Source: Streptomyces sp. WAC 04229 (GTDB taxonomy: Bacteria > Actinomycetota > Actinomycetes > Streptomycetales > Streptomycetaceae). From it: DNA of 58,432 bases. The stretch spans positions 1 to 58,432 of the forward strand of contig NZ_QHJH01000030.1 of the NCBI RefSeq assembly GCF_003947455.1, given 5' to 3'. Below are positions 34,527-43,085 of the stretch, in pieces (the first letter of the stretch is position 1; every line of letters starts with the position of its first letter). The translations under genes and the position numbers were made by a program. The notes under the pieces are model-generated. The model worked only from the letters and a program-made list of their open reading frames with translations. It was not told the DNA's origin and searched no databases.

Positions 34527-35141
34527 CTAGACCACCGCGCCCCGCCCCGGATCGTCGTCGTCCTCGTCGTCCGTCCGCATCCGCATGACCAGCGTGGCGA
34601 AGCCGCCGAGGAAACCGCCGATGCTGAGGGTCGTCAGCCACCAGGTCATGTCCCAGCCGAACAGCACCGCCAGCAGAAGCAGCACCGGTCCGCCGAGCAC
34701 GCCCAGCCAGGCGAACTTCGCGGTGGGGTCCGCCTCGGGCAGCGGCGGCGGCTCGGGCGGCACGAAGTGGCCCTCGTCGTCCTCGTCGAGATCGTCGTCG
34801 GACGGCTCGGCCGGCGTGTGGTCGCGGGGACCGACGCCGGGCGCGAACGCGACGGAGCTGCCCAGCGGCCGGGCCGAGGACGGCTGGTCCGACGCGGGCT
34901 TCTCGTCGTTCGTCTCGGGCTCCAGGAGCGCCAGGTCCTCGACCGACTTGAACGGCTTCGCCCCCGGCGGGTCCGGCGGCTCGTCCCCGTACCCGGCGAC
35001 GATCGCGGCCCAGGCGGCGTCCTCGTCGAGGGGCACGCCGCCCTGCTCCTCGGGCCCGCGGTCCGCCGCGCGCTCCCGCCCCTCGGGGTGCTCCCGCTCC
35101 CGCTCCTCGCGGTCCTCGCGGTCGGAGTCGTGCTCAGCCAC
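34527..35141 (-). CDS. Hypothetical membrane protein with acidic N-terminus
   Basis: 204 residues from GTG 35141, which overlaps the stop of the upstream esterase gene by eight bases (translational coupling). The N-terminal 140 residues are hydrophilic and strongly charged (Asp/Glu/Arg-rich), with a helix-like EDAAWAAIVAGYGDEP and a Pro/Glu linker; two transmembrane helices follow (about 146-163 and 168-187), then a short acidic tail. I recognise only an actinobacterial conserved hypothetical. It could anchor or regulate a cytoplasmic partner; coupling with the esterase is the only functional hint. Confidence 0.75.
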   Translation of the reverse strand: MAEHDSDREDREEREREHPEGRERAADRGPEEQGGVPLDEDAAWAAIVAGYGDEPPDPPGAKPFKSVEDLALLEPETNDEKPASDQPSSARPLGSSVAFAPGVGPRDHTPAEPSDDDLDEDDEGHFVPPEPPPLPEADPTAKFAWLGVLGGPVLLLLAVLFGWDMTWWLTTLSIGGFLGGFATLVMRMRTDDEDDDDPGRGAVV

Positions 35142-35937
35142 CTGCGGCCGTCCCTTCCTTGCCGAGACCGGGCTCCGGCTCCCTGACGGAACCGGGCGCG
35201 AGCCGGCCGATGAACGCGACGCTCTCCGCGAAGATCCGGTCCGCATCGTGGTCCAACGTCGCCACGTGGTAGCTCTGTTCCAGCAGGACCTCCGTCACGT
35301 CCGTGGAGGACACCCGGCCGAGGATCCGCGCCGAGTCGGCCGGCGGCACCACGTGGTCCTGCGGGCTGCGCAGCAACAGCAGCGGCTGCGTCACCTGCGG
35401 CAGGTCGCCGTCGGCGAGCCGGAAGTACGAGCGCAGCGAGTGCGCCGCGTGCAGCGGCACCCTGTCGTACCCCAGCTCCGAGCCGAGCGGCTTGGCGATG
35501 TCGCTGGCGATGCCCTTCGTCGCCGGCAGCAGATGGCGCAGGACCGGCAGGGCGTGCTGGGCCACGCCGTGCATCCGGTTCGCCGGGTTGACGACCATGA
35601 CGCCGCAGACCGCGTCCCCGTGCTTGGCGGCGAGCCGCAGCGCCAGCGCGCCGCCCATCGACAGACCGGCCACGAAGACCCGCGCGCAGCGCTCGCGCAG
35701 GGCGCGCAGCTCGCGGTCCACCTCCGCGTACCAGTCCTGCCAGCCGGTGACCTGCATGTCCTGCCAGCGGGTGCCGTGCCCGGGCAGCAGGGGCAGCGCG
35801 ACGGTCAGGTCGCGGGCGGCGAGATACCGCGCCCAGGGGCGCAGCGACTGCGGGGAACCGGTGAAGCCGTGACAGAGGAGGACGCCGGTCTCCCCGCCCT
35901 CGTGGCGGAACGGCTCGGCTCCGGGCAGGACCGACAC
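35134..35937 (-). CDS. Alpha/beta hydrolase (carboxylesterase/monoacylglycerol lipase type)
   Basis: 267 residues from GTG 35937. An alpha/beta-hydrolase with LLCHGFTGSPQSLRP (oxyanion region), LPGHGTRWQDM, nucleophile Ser in FVAGLSMGGAL, the acid in RSPQDHVVPP and the catalytic His in SYHVATLD. It resembles Est30/thermostable carboxylesterases and monoacylglycerol lipases. It probably hydrolyses short to medium acyl esters in the cytoplasm. It is divergent from a PlsC acyltransferase gene, which is consistent with lipid metabolism but not proof. Confidence 0.88.
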   Translation of the reverse strand: MSVLPGAEPFRHEGGETGVLLCHGFTGSPQSLRPWARYLAARDLTVALPLLPGHGTRWQDMQVTGWQDWYAEVDRELRALRERCARVFVAGLSMGGALALRLAAKHGDAVCGVMVVNPANRMHGVAQHALPVLRHLLPATKGIASDIAKPLGSELGYDRVPLHAAHSLRSYFRLADGDLPQVTQPLLLLRSPQDHVVPPADSARILGRVSSTDVTEVLLEQSYHVATLDHDADRIFAESVAFIGRLAPGSVREPEPGLGKEGTAAGG

Positions 35938-36070
35938 GTCTCGGTCTCCTGTCGTCAGATGCTTGCGGGTACTTCACCGTACGCGACCGTACTGACACCG
36001 ACCAGGGCCGTCGGGGCCATTGACGGTGCCCCGGGATAGGGTCTGCCCCACAGACACAGGAGGCAATCGG

Positions 36071-36859
36071 TTGTTGTACGGCGCGATGAAGGTCACCGTC
36101 GGGGGTTCGCTGAAGCTCGCCTTCCGGCCCTGGGTGGAGGGCTTGGAGCACATTCCGGCCGACGGCCCCGCCATCCTGGCGAGCAACCACCTGTCGTTCT
36201 CCGACTCGTTCTTCCTGCCCGCCGTCCTCGACCGCAAAGTGACCTTCATCGCCAAGGCCGAGTACTTCAACACCCCCGGCGTCAAGGGACGGCTCACCGC
36301 CGCGTTCTTCAAGGGGGTCGGCCAGCTCCCGGTGGACCGCTCGGGCGTGCGCGGCGCCGGCGAGGCCGCCATCCGGAGCGGCATAGAGGTCCTGGAGCGC
36401 GGTGAGCTGTTCGGCATCTACCCCGAGGGCACGCGCTCGCCCGACGGCCGTCTCTACCGGGGCAAGCCGGGCGGGCTCGCGCGCGTCGCGCTGGCCACCG
36501 GCGCGCCCGTGATCCCGGTCGCCATGATCGACACCGAGAAGATCCAGCCGCCCGGCCAGGTGATGCCGAAGCTGATGCGGCCCGGCATCCGCATCGGCCG
36601 GCCCCTGGACTTCTCCCGCTACCAGGGCATGGAGCACGACCGTTTCGTGCTCCGCGCGGTGACCGACGAGGTCATGTACGAGATCATGAAGCTCTCCGGC
36701 CAGGAGTACGTCGACATGTACGCGACCGCGATGAAGCGGCAGATCGCGGACGCGGCCAAGGCCGAGAAGGAGGCGGGCAAGGCGGCGAAGGCCGCACTCG
36801 CCCAGGCGGAGAAGGCGGAGAAGGCCGACAAGGCCGAGAAAAACCCGGCCGGGTCCTAG
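36071..36859 (+). CDS. 1-acylglycerol-3-phosphate acyltransferase (PlsC family)
   Basis: 262 residues from TTG 36071, chosen because AGGAGG lies seven bases upstream; ATG 36086 would give a protein five residues shorter but has no ribosome site. Acylates lysophosphatidic acid or a related acceptor at the membrane. Block I NHLSFSD (catalytic HX4D), block II-like GQLPVDRSG, block III GIYPEGTRSPDG and block IV PVIPVAMI are all present. The C-terminal 40 residues are a Lys/Ala/Glu-rich helix, probably a surface or membrane-associating tail. It is 32 bases before macS, so it may share a transcript with macSR. Confidence 0.9.
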   Translation: MLYGAMKVTVGGSLKLAFRPWVEGLEHIPADGPAILASNHLSFSDSFFLPAVLDRKVTFIAKAEYFNTPGVKGRLTAAFFKGVGQLPVDRSGVRGAGEAAIRSGIEVLERGELFGIYPEGTRSPDGRLYRGKPGGLARVALATGAPVIPVAMIDTEKIQPPGQVMPKLMRPGIRIGRPLDFSRYQGMEHDRFVLRAVTDEVMYEIMKLSGQEYVDMYATAMKRQIADAAKAEKEAGKAAKAALAQAEKAEKADKAEKNPAGS

Positions 36860-36891
36860 CCCGGGAGACCGCCAGCCCGGGGAGGGGGGAC

Positions 36892-38133
36892 ATGGCCAGG
36901 CGCGAGAGAGTCATGCGGATGTCGGTCGAGCAGCCGCTGTGGCGCGCGCTCGCCGGCTACCGCGTGCTGACCATGCTGTACGCGATCGGCTTCTTCGCCA
37001 CCGCCTACTCCGGCTTCACCCGCCCCTGGCTCGCCGTGGCCTACTACGCCCTCCTGTTCGTCTGGACCCTGGCCACCCTGCCGAAGGTCGCGGGCGCCGC
37101 GAGCTGCACCAAGCGCTTCCTCGCCGCCGACCTCACCATCGCGGTCACCGGCATCCTGCTCACGCCCTTCGCCGACGCCCACGAGCGGGTCATGGACGGC
37201 GGCCCCACCCTGCCGTCGATATGGACCGCCGGCTCCGTCCTGGCCTTCGCCATCAAGGGCGGCTGGCGCTGGGCGGCCGCCGCCTCCACCCTGGTCGCCG
37301 TCGCCAACCTGGTCGAACGCGGTACCCCGGCCCGCGACACCGTGCACAACGTGATCCTCGTCTGGGTCGCCTCCATCGCCATCGGCTACGTCGTCGAGGT
37401 CGCCCGCGCCTCCGAGCGCACCCTCGCCCGCGCCCTGGAGATCGAGGCGGCCACCAGGGAACGCGAACGGCTCGCCCGGGACATCCACGACAGCGTCCTC
37501 CAGGTGCTGGCCATGGTGCAGCGGCGCGGCGCCGTGATCGGCGGCGAGGCGGCCGAGCTGGGCCGGATGGCCGGTGAGCAGGAGGTGGCGCTGCGCACCC
37601 TGGTCTCCGGCGGCCTCGTGCCGGTCTCCCGCGTCTCCGAGGACACCGCCGAGGGCGCGGTCGTCCGCGCGGTCGAGGAACCGGAACCGGCGGACCCGGA
37701 CGGCCCCGTCGACCTGCGGGCCCTGCTCGCCCCGTACGCCGGTTCCCTCGTGCACCTCGCCGAGCCGGGCGCGCCCGTCCCGCTGGCCCCGGCCGCGGCG
37801 CGGGAGCTGGCGGCGGCCGTGGGAGCCGCCCTGGACAACGTACGCGTGCACGTCGGTGAGCGGGCGCGGGCCTGGATCCTGGTCGAGGACGAGCCCGGCG
37901 AGGTGATCGTCACCGTCCGCGACGAGGGGCCGGGCATCCCGGACGGGCGGCTCGCCGAGGCCGAGGGCGAGGGGCGGCTCGGGGTGGCCCTGTCGATCCG
38001 GGGCCGGCTGCGCGATCTCGGCGGCACGGCAGAACTGATCTCGGTGCCCGGCCAGGGCACGGAGGTCGAACTGAGGGCACCGAAGGAAACCGGCGGCGGC
38101 GCCGCCCGGGGGAAGGCAGCGGACCGTGAGTGA
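36892..38133 (+). CDS. macS: Sensor histidine kinase MacS
   Basis: Sensor of the MacRS two-component system, which in S. coelicolor controls membrane-protein genes, morphogenesis and actinorhodin (known from literature as I recall). 413 residues from ATG 36892, with a GGGGAGGGGGG ribosome site. The N-terminal half has about five transmembrane helices (residues 20-165). Dimerisation/phosphoacceptor region RERERLARDIHDSVLQVLAMV with His199 (HisKA_3 type), then an HATPase domain with DNVRVH (N box) and VRDEGPGIPDG (G box). Its stop overlaps the macR start by eight bases. Identification rests on domain order and pairing with pfkA next door. Confidence 0.85.
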   Translation: MARRERVMRMSVEQPLWRALAGYRVLTMLYAIGFFATAYSGFTRPWLAVAYYALLFVWTLATLPKVAGAASCTKRFLAADLTIAVTGILLTPFADAHERVMDGGPTLPSIWTAGSVLAFAIKGGWRWAAAASTLVAVANLVERGTPARDTVHNVILVWVASIAIGYVVEVARASERTLARALEIEAATRERERLARDIHDSVLQVLAMVQRRGAVIGGEAAELGRMAGEQEVALRTLVSGGLVPVSRVSEDTAEGAVVRAVEEPEPADPDGPVDLRALLAPYAGSLVHLAEPGAPVPLAPAAARELAAAVGAALDNVRVHVGERARAWILVEDEPGEVIVTVRDEGPGIPDGRLAEAEGEGRLGVALSIRGRLRDLGGTAELISVPGQGTEVELRAPKETGGGAARGKAADRE

Positions 38134-38803
38134 ACGACGGGAACCGATCAAGGTCATGGTGGTCGACGACCACCCGATGTGGCGCGACGCGGTCGCCCGG
38201 GACCTGGCCGAGTCCGGCTTCGACGTGGTCGCCACCGCGGGCGACGGGGAGCAGGCGGTGCGCCGCGCCCGGGCCACCGCGCCCGAGGTCCTCGTCCTCG
38301 ACCTCAACCTGCCCGGCAAGCCCGGCGTCCAGGTCTGCAAGGAGGTCGTCGGCGCCGACCCGAGGCTGCGCGTCCTCGTCCTCTCGGCGAGCGGGGAGCA
38401 CGCCGACGTGCTGGAGGCGGTGAAGTCCGGCGCGACCGGCTACCTGCTGAAGTCGGCGTCCACCGAGGAGTTGCAGGACGCGGTGCGCCGTACGGCCGTC
38501 GGCGACCCGGTGTTCACGCCGGGACTGGCCGGCCTGGTCCTCGGCGAGTACCGCCGCCTCGCCTCCGAACCCGCCCCCGCCGCGGGCGCCGACGAACCCG
38601 GGGCGCCCCGGCTCACCGACCGGGAGACCGAGGTGCTGCGCCTGGTCGCCAAGGGCCTGAGCTACAAGCAGATCGCCGAGCGCCTCGTGATCTCCCACCG
38701 CACCGTGCAGAACCACGTCCAGAACACCCTGGGCAAGCTCCAGCTGCACAACCGGGTCGAGCTGGTCCGCTACGCGATAGAACGCGGTCTGGACGACGCC
38801 TGA
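38126..38803 (+). CDS. macR: NarL-family response regulator MacR
   Basis: 225 residues from GTG 38126, overlapping macS. Receiver domain with Asp14-Asp15, phosphoacceptor Asp59 in LVLDLNLPG, Ser in VLSASGE and Lys in LLKSAS; LuxR-type helix-turn-helix at the C-terminus with LTDRETEVLRLVAKGLSYKQ and ISHRTVQNHVQNTLGKL. By memory MacR binds a 16-base palindrome of form TGAGTAC-N2-GTACTCA; a near match lies at 58194-58209 of this window. No such box was found before macS itself. Confidence 0.86.
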   Translation: MSERREPIKVMVVDDHPMWRDAVARDLAESGFDVVATAGDGEQAVRRARATAPEVLVLDLNLPGKPGVQVCKEVVGADPRLRVLVLSASGEHADVLEAVKSGATGYLLKSASTEELQDAVRRTAVGDPVFTPGLAGLVLGEYRRLASEPAPAAGADEPGAPRLTDRETEVLRLVAKGLSYKQIAERLVISHRTVQNHVQNTLGKLQLHNRVELVRYAIERGLDDA

Positions 38804-38855
38804 CCCCACGCGGGACAGTGGCCCCAACCACTCACCCTCCCAAAGGGGTTGTGCG

Positions 38856-39884
38856 ATGAAGGTCGGAGTACTGACCGGAGGCGGCGACTGCCCCGGGCTC
38901 AACGCCGTCATCAGGGCCATCGTCCGCAAGGGAGTCCAGGAGTACGGCTACGAGTTCACCGGCTTCCGGGACGGCTGGCGCGGCCCCCTGGAGGGCGACA
39001 CCGTCCGCCTCGACATCCCGGCCGTCCGCGGCGTCCTGCCCCGCGGCGGCACCATCCTCGGCTCCTCGCGCACCAATCCGCTCCAGCAGGAGCAGGGCAT
39101 CCGGCGCATCAAGGAGAACCTGGCCAAGCTCGACGTCGGCGCGCTCATCACCATCGGCGGCGAGGACACCCTCGGCGTCGCCACCCGGCTCGCCGACGAG
39201 TACGGCGTGCCCTGCGTCGGCGTCCCCAAGACCATCGACAACGACCTGTCCGCCACCGACTACACCTTCGGCTTCGACACCGCGGTCGGCATCGCCACCG
39301 AGGCCATCGACCGGCTGCACACCACCGCCGAGTCGCACATGCGCGTTCTCGTCGTCGAGGTCATGGGCCGGCACGCGGGGTGGATCGCCCTGCACTCGGG
39401 CCTGGCCGGCGGCGCCAACGTCATCCTCATCCCCGAGCAGCGCTTCGACGTCGAGCAGGTGTGCGCCTGGGTGACCTCCCGGTTCCGGGCGTCCTACGCG
39501 CCGATCGTGGTCGTCGCCGAGGGCGCCATGCCGCGCGACGGCGACATGGTGCTCAAGGACGAGTCGCTCGACTCCTACGGACACGTCCGGCTGTCCGGAG
39601 TCGGCGAATGGCTGGCCAAGCAGATCGAGAAGCGCACCGGCAACGAGGCCCGCACCACCGTCCTCGGCCACGTCCAGCGCGGCGGCACGCCCAGCGCCTT
39701 CGACCGCTGGCTCGCCACCCGTTTCGGCCTGCACGCCATCGACTGCGTGCGCGACGGCGACTTCGGCAAGATGGTCGCCCTGCGCGGCACGGACATCGTC
39801 CGCGTCCCGATCGCCGACGCCACGGTCCGCCTGAAGACCGTCGACCCGAAGCTGTACGAGGAGGTGGGCGTCTTCTTCGGCTGA
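38856..39884 (+). CDS. pfkA: 6-phosphofructokinase (group III type)
   Basis: Phosphorylates fructose 6-phosphate. 342 residues, ATG 38856 with AAAGGGG upstream. Motifs: LTGGGDCPGLNAVIR at the N-terminus, GGEDT (101-105), catalytic PKTIDND (124-130), VEVMGRHAGW and GHVQRGG. At the two positions known to decide the phosphoryl donor it has Asp104 and Lys125 (E. coli 104 and 124), the pair described for PPi-dependent enzymes, whereas typical ATP enzymes have Gly104. The sequence otherwise belongs with actinobacterial group III enzymes. Donor specificity should therefore not be assumed to be ATP. Neighbours are macR and a D-lactate dehydrogenase-like gene. Confidence 0.92.
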   Translation: MKVGVLTGGGDCPGLNAVIRAIVRKGVQEYGYEFTGFRDGWRGPLEGDTVRLDIPAVRGVLPRGGTILGSSRTNPLQQEQGIRRIKENLAKLDVGALITIGGEDTLGVATRLADEYGVPCVGVPKTIDNDLSATDYTFGFDTAVGIATEAIDRLHTTAESHMRVLVVEVMGRHAGWIALHSGLAGGANVILIPEQRFDVEQVCAWVTSRFRASYAPIVVVAEGAMPRDGDMVLKDESLDSYGHVRLSGVGEWLAKQIEKRTGNEARTTVLGHVQRGGTPSAFDRWLATRFGLHAIDCVRDGDFGKMVALRGTDIVRVPIADATVRLKTVDPKLYEEVGVFFG

Positions 39885-39968
39885 CCGGCCGAGGGACCAC
39901 CGGCCGACCGGCGGCTCCGGGCAGCGAGTCGTATATTCGGCCCGGAGTCCACCGGAAGGGGAGCGGTC

Positions 39969-40964
39969 ATGGAGATCCTGGCCTTCGGCGTCCAGGCCGA
40001 CGAGCAGCCCCTGATCGAGCGGGCCTTCCGCGACGCCGAGGAGGTCCGCTGCCTGGACGTCTTCCTCAACGAGGACACCGCCCCCATCGCCGCCGGCCAC
40101 GAGATCATCTCGACCTCCGTCAACGCCGACCTCGGCGAGGGCGTCCTGGAGATCCTCGCGGCCGGCGGCACCCGGATGGTGGCCCAGCGCTCCACCGGCT
40201 TCAACAACATCGACCTGGACACCGCCGAGCGGCTCGGCCTGACCGTGGCGAGGGTGTCGTACTACTCGCCGTACTCGGTCGCCGAATTCGCCTGGGCGCT
40301 GGCCATGGCCGTCAACCGCCGGATCGTCCGTGCCTCCACCCGCACCCGCGACTTCGACTTCCGCCTGCACGGCCTGATGGGCCGGGACATGCACGGCCGC
40401 ACCGCCGGTGTCATCGGCACCGGCAAGATCGGCGAGGCCTTCGCCCGGATCGCCCACGGATTCGGCATGCGCCTGCTCGGCTGGGACGTCGCCGAGAACC
40501 CCGCCTGCGCGGAACTCGGCATGCGCTACGTCCCGAAGGACGAGCTGCTCACCCGGTCCGACCTGATCACCCTGCACGTCCCGCTGATGGCCGAGACCCG
40601 GCACCTGATCGACGCGGCCGCCCTCAAGGCGATGCGCGACGACGCCATCCTGGTCAACTCCAGCCGCGGCGGCCTGATCGACACCGCCGCGCTCGTCGGC
40701 GAGCTGCGCGCGGGCCGCCTCGCGGGCGTGGGCCTGGACGTCTACGAGGCGGAGGCGGGCCTGTTCTTCCTCGACAAGTCGCTGGAACCCGTCGAGGACG
40801 ACACCCTGGCCCGCCTCGTCACCTTCCCGAACGTCCTGGTCACCTCGCACCAGGCGTACTACACCGAGGACGCCGTCGGCCAGATCGTCGACGCGACGGC
40901 GCGCAACGTCCTCGACTACCGGGAGGGCCGCCGCTCGGAGAACGTGCTGGTCCCGCGCAGCTGA
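39969..40964 (+). CDS. D-2-hydroxyacid dehydrogenase (D-lactate dehydrogenase-like)
   Basis: 331 residues from ATG 39969, preceded by GGAAGGGGAG. NAD-dependent enzyme that likely interconverts D-lactate and pyruvate. Substrate-domain motif RSTGFNNIDL, Rossmann GTGKIGEAFARIA, HVPL, catalytic Arg in NSSRGGLID, Glu in VYEAEAGLFF and His in TSHQAYYTEDA. The FF(L)D segment after the catalytic Glu is typical of D-lactate rather than phosphoglycerate dehydrogenases. It follows pfkA by 84 bases, suggesting a glycolysis/fermentation pair. The last 49 bases overlap the convergent anthranilate synthase gene. Confidence 0.9.
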   Translation: MEILAFGVQADEQPLIERAFRDAEEVRCLDVFLNEDTAPIAAGHEIISTSVNADLGEGVLEILAAGGTRMVAQRSTGFNNIDLDTAERLGLTVARVSYYSPYSVAEFAWALAMAVNRRIVRASTRTRDFDFRLHGLMGRDMHGRTAGVIGTGKIGEAFARIAHGFGMRLLGWDVAENPACAELGMRYVPKDELLTRSDLITLHVPLMAETRHLIDAAALKAMRDDAILVNSSRGGLIDTAALVGELRAGRLAGVGLDVYEAEAGLFFLDKSLEPVEDDTLARLVTFPNVLVTSHQAYYTEDAVGQIVDATARNVLDYREGRRSENVLVPRS

Positions 40965-42814
40965 CCGGCCAGCTCCCGCACGATCGCGGCGCCGTTCAGC
41001 GTCAGCACCGACTCGGGGTGGAACTGGACCCCGGCGAAGCCCGGCCCGCGCAGCGCGTGCACCTCACCGCCCGCCGAGCGGCTCACCTCGATGCCGTGCG
41101 CGGCCAGCTCGGCGGCCGTCGCTTCGTCGCAGTGCGCGGTGAAGCTGTTGTAGAAGCCGACCGTCTCGCGCCGCCCGAAGAGGTCGATCTCCGTCTGCGC
41201 CCCCTGGTAGGGCACCTCCTTGCGGACGATGTCGAGACCCAGCTCCGCCGCGATCAGCTCGTGCCCGAGGCAGACCCCGAGGACACCGTGCCGGTGGCCC
41301 CGGATCACCTCGGCGGCCAGGGCGCGCAGGAAGCGCATCTTCGGATCGTCGGCATCCGACGGGTCACCGGGCCCCGGCCCCAGGACCACCGGCCCCTCGT
41401 GCCCGAGCACCGCCTCGCGCAGCCCCGGCTCGTCGTACCGCCGTACGCTCACCGCGAGCCCCGAGGAGCGGAGCAGGTGGGCGAGCATCGCCGTGAAGGT
41501 GTCCTCGCCGTCGACGACCAGGGCGTGCCCCGTGAGCGTGTCGGCCGGTTCCTGCATCCGCAGCCAGAACGGGGCCAGCGAGGCCCGGCGCCCGTCCAGC
41601 GCCGCCCGCACCCGGGGGTCGTCGGCCAGCCTCGGCCCGCCCGCCTCAGCACGCGGCCGGGACGGGCGTACGCCGAGCGCCGCCAGGACCCCGGCCGCCT
41701 TGGCGTGGGTCTCCGCGACCTCGCCCGCCGGGTCCGAGCCGCGCACCAGCGTGGCGCCGACCGGCACCCGCAGCCGCCCGTCGGCGTCGATGTCGGCGGT
41801 ACGGATCAGGATGGGGGAGTCGAGGGTCTGGGCGCCGCCGGAGTCCCGCCCCAGCAGCGCCAGCGCCCCCGCGTAGTAGCCGCGCCCCACACCGTCCCGC
41901 CCGAAGGACTCGTACCGCTCGATCACCCGGCAGGCGTTCTGCACCGGCGAGCCGGTGACCGTCGCCGCGAACATCGTCTCCTTCAGCACCTCCCGCGCGT
42001 CCAGCGAGGAACGGCCGCGCAGCTCGTACTCGGTGTGCGCGAGGTGCGCCATCTCCTTCAGCCGCGGCCCGACGACCACACCGCCCATGTCGCCGACGGT
42101 GCACATCATCTTCAGCTCCTCGTCGACCACCATCGACAGCTCCTCGATCTCCTTGCCGTCGGCGAGGAAGCGGAGCAGGTGCTCGGGTGTCGGTCCCCCG
42201 GCGGGGTAGCGGTACGTCCCGCTGATCGGGTTCATGACGACCGTGCCGCCGGACATCCGCACGTGCACTTCGGGGCTGGCACCCACCAGCGTCCGGTCCC
42301 CGGTGTGCACGACGAACGTCCAGTACGCGCCCCGCTCGCCCTCCAGCAGCCGCCGGAACAGCGCCAGCGCGTCGGCCCGCCCGAACCCCGCGATCCGGCC
42401 CCCGTACGTCCGCCGGATCACGAAGTTGGCGCCCTCGCCGGCCCCGATCTCCTCCTCCAGCACACGCCCGACGATCTCCGCGTACTCCTCGTCGCCGACG
42501 TCGAAACCGCCGCCCTCGACGTGGACCTCGTGCGCGGGGAGCCGGTCCAGGACCTCGGCGAGCGGGATGTCGTAGCGCTCCTCGGGGGCCAGCACGAGCA
42601 GCGGTGTGCCGTCGTCGCGGACGTCGAAGCCGCGCTCGCGGATCTGCCGGAACGGGACGAGCGCCAGCCCCTCGTCGGGCAGGTCGGCGAGTCTGTCGCG
42701 CTCGGTCACCGGGCCGAGCAGCAGTTCCACGGTGTCGTGGTCGTGGCCCGGGGCGCGGCGGCGGAGCAGGGCGAACGGGCGGGAGCCGGCCAGGAGGCCG
42801 TCGAGCGGTGTCAT
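40916..42814 (-). CDS. trpE: Anthranilate synthase, fused TrpE-TrpG
   Basis: First committed step of tryptophan synthesis: chorismate plus glutamine to anthranilate. 632 residues from ATG 42814. The N-terminal chorismate-binding domain (about 1-420) has GDRTLVGASPEVHVR, NPISGTYRYPAGG, EELSMVVDEELKM and FAATVTGSPVQNACRVIE. The C-terminal glutamine amidotransferase domain (about 445-620) has LGPGPGDPSD, nucleophile GVCLGHELIAAELG and VQFHPES. Fusion of both subunits is known in Streptomyces. Expression is set by the leader peptide and attenuator upstream. The 3' end overlaps the convergent dehydrogenase by 49 bases. Confidence 0.95.
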   Translation of the reverse strand: MTPLDGLLAGSRPFALLRRRAPGHDHDTVELLLGPVTERDRLADLPDEGLALVPFRQIRERGFDVRDDGTPLLVLAPEERYDIPLAEVLDRLPAHEVHVEGGGFDVGDEEYAEIVGRVLEEEIGAGEGANFVIRRTYGGRIAGFGRADALALFRRLLEGERGAYWTFVVHTGDRTLVGASPEVHVRMSGGTVVMNPISGTYRYPAGGPTPEHLLRFLADGKEIEELSMVVDEELKMMCTVGDMGGVVVGPRLKEMAHLAHTEYELRGRSSLDAREVLKETMFAATVTGSPVQNACRVIERYESFGRDGVGRGYYAGALALLGRDSGGAQTLDSPILIRTADIDADGRLRVPVGATLVRGSDPAGEVAETHAKAAGVLAALGVRPSRPRAEAGGPRLADDPRVRAALDGRRASLAPFWLRMQEPADTLTGHALVVDGEDTFTAMLAHLLRSSGLAVSVRRYDEPGLREAVLGHEGPVVLGPGPGDPSDADDPKMRFLRALAAEVIRGHRHGVLGVCLGHELIAAELGLDIVRKEVPYQGAQTEIDLFGRRETVGFYNSFTAHCDEATAAELAAHGIEVSRSAGGEVHALRGPGFAGVQFHPESVLTLNGAAIVRELAGQLRGTSTFSERRPSR

Positions 42815-42872
42815 GGGTCCGTGTCCTTCTCGGTTCGTCGGAGAGAGGAACGGACCCCGGTCGCGGAAACAC

Positions 42873-42899
42873 CGAAGGCCGCCCCTCGGGCGGCCTTCG
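42873..42899 (-). terminator. trp attenuator terminator
   Basis: Perfect 12-pair stem (42873-42884 with 42888-42899) with a three-base loop, between the leader peptide stop and trpE. It fits a classical tryptophan attenuator, known for a Streptomyces trpE. Confidence 0.88.
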
Positions 42900-42921
42900 C
42901 GAAGTCTTACGTCACGCGCAG

Positions 42922-42978
42922 TCAGCGGGCCGCCGGATGAGCGGTCCACCACCAGTTCTGGGTCGAGTGCGTGAACAT
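42922..42978 (-). CDS. trpL: trp leader peptide
   Basis: 18-residue peptide MFTHSTQNWWWTAHPAAR, with three consecutive Trp codons. Ribosome stalling at these codons when Trp-tRNA is scarce would prevent the terminator at 42873-42899 and allow trpE expression. TACTCT lies seven bases upstream of the ATG (plus-strand 42986-42991) with no ribosome site, so the leader mRNA may itself be leaderless. Confidence 0.92.
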   Translation of the reverse strand: MFTHSTQNWWWTAHPAAR

Positions 42979-43068
42979 GGGCGGAAGAGTACCCCATGGC
43001 CCGGTGTCCGCGGAGCGTGCGGCGTGTCTCACTCCCTGGGCATGGGGCCGGGAGCGCCCTTCGACCCC

Positions 43069-43085
43069 GTAGTCTTGGCGCCGTG
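43069..43085 (+). promoter_or_regulatory. -10 box for leaderless start (TAGTCT, 8 bases before GTG)
   Basis: TAGTCT at 43069-43074 precedes GTG 43083 by eight bases. The divergent trpL box lies about 80 bases away. Confidence 0.5.

Noticed and set aside
36020..36042. TTGACG/TAGGGT promoter before plsC
   Set aside because: The two hexamers (36020-36025 and 36037-36042) are only 11 bases apart, too close for a sigma-70 promoter.
38849..42940. Plus-strand open frame of about 1360 codons
   Set aside because: Runs out of frame through pfkA and the dehydrogenase and antisense to trpE; the composition is Arg/Pro/His-rich shadow sequence.
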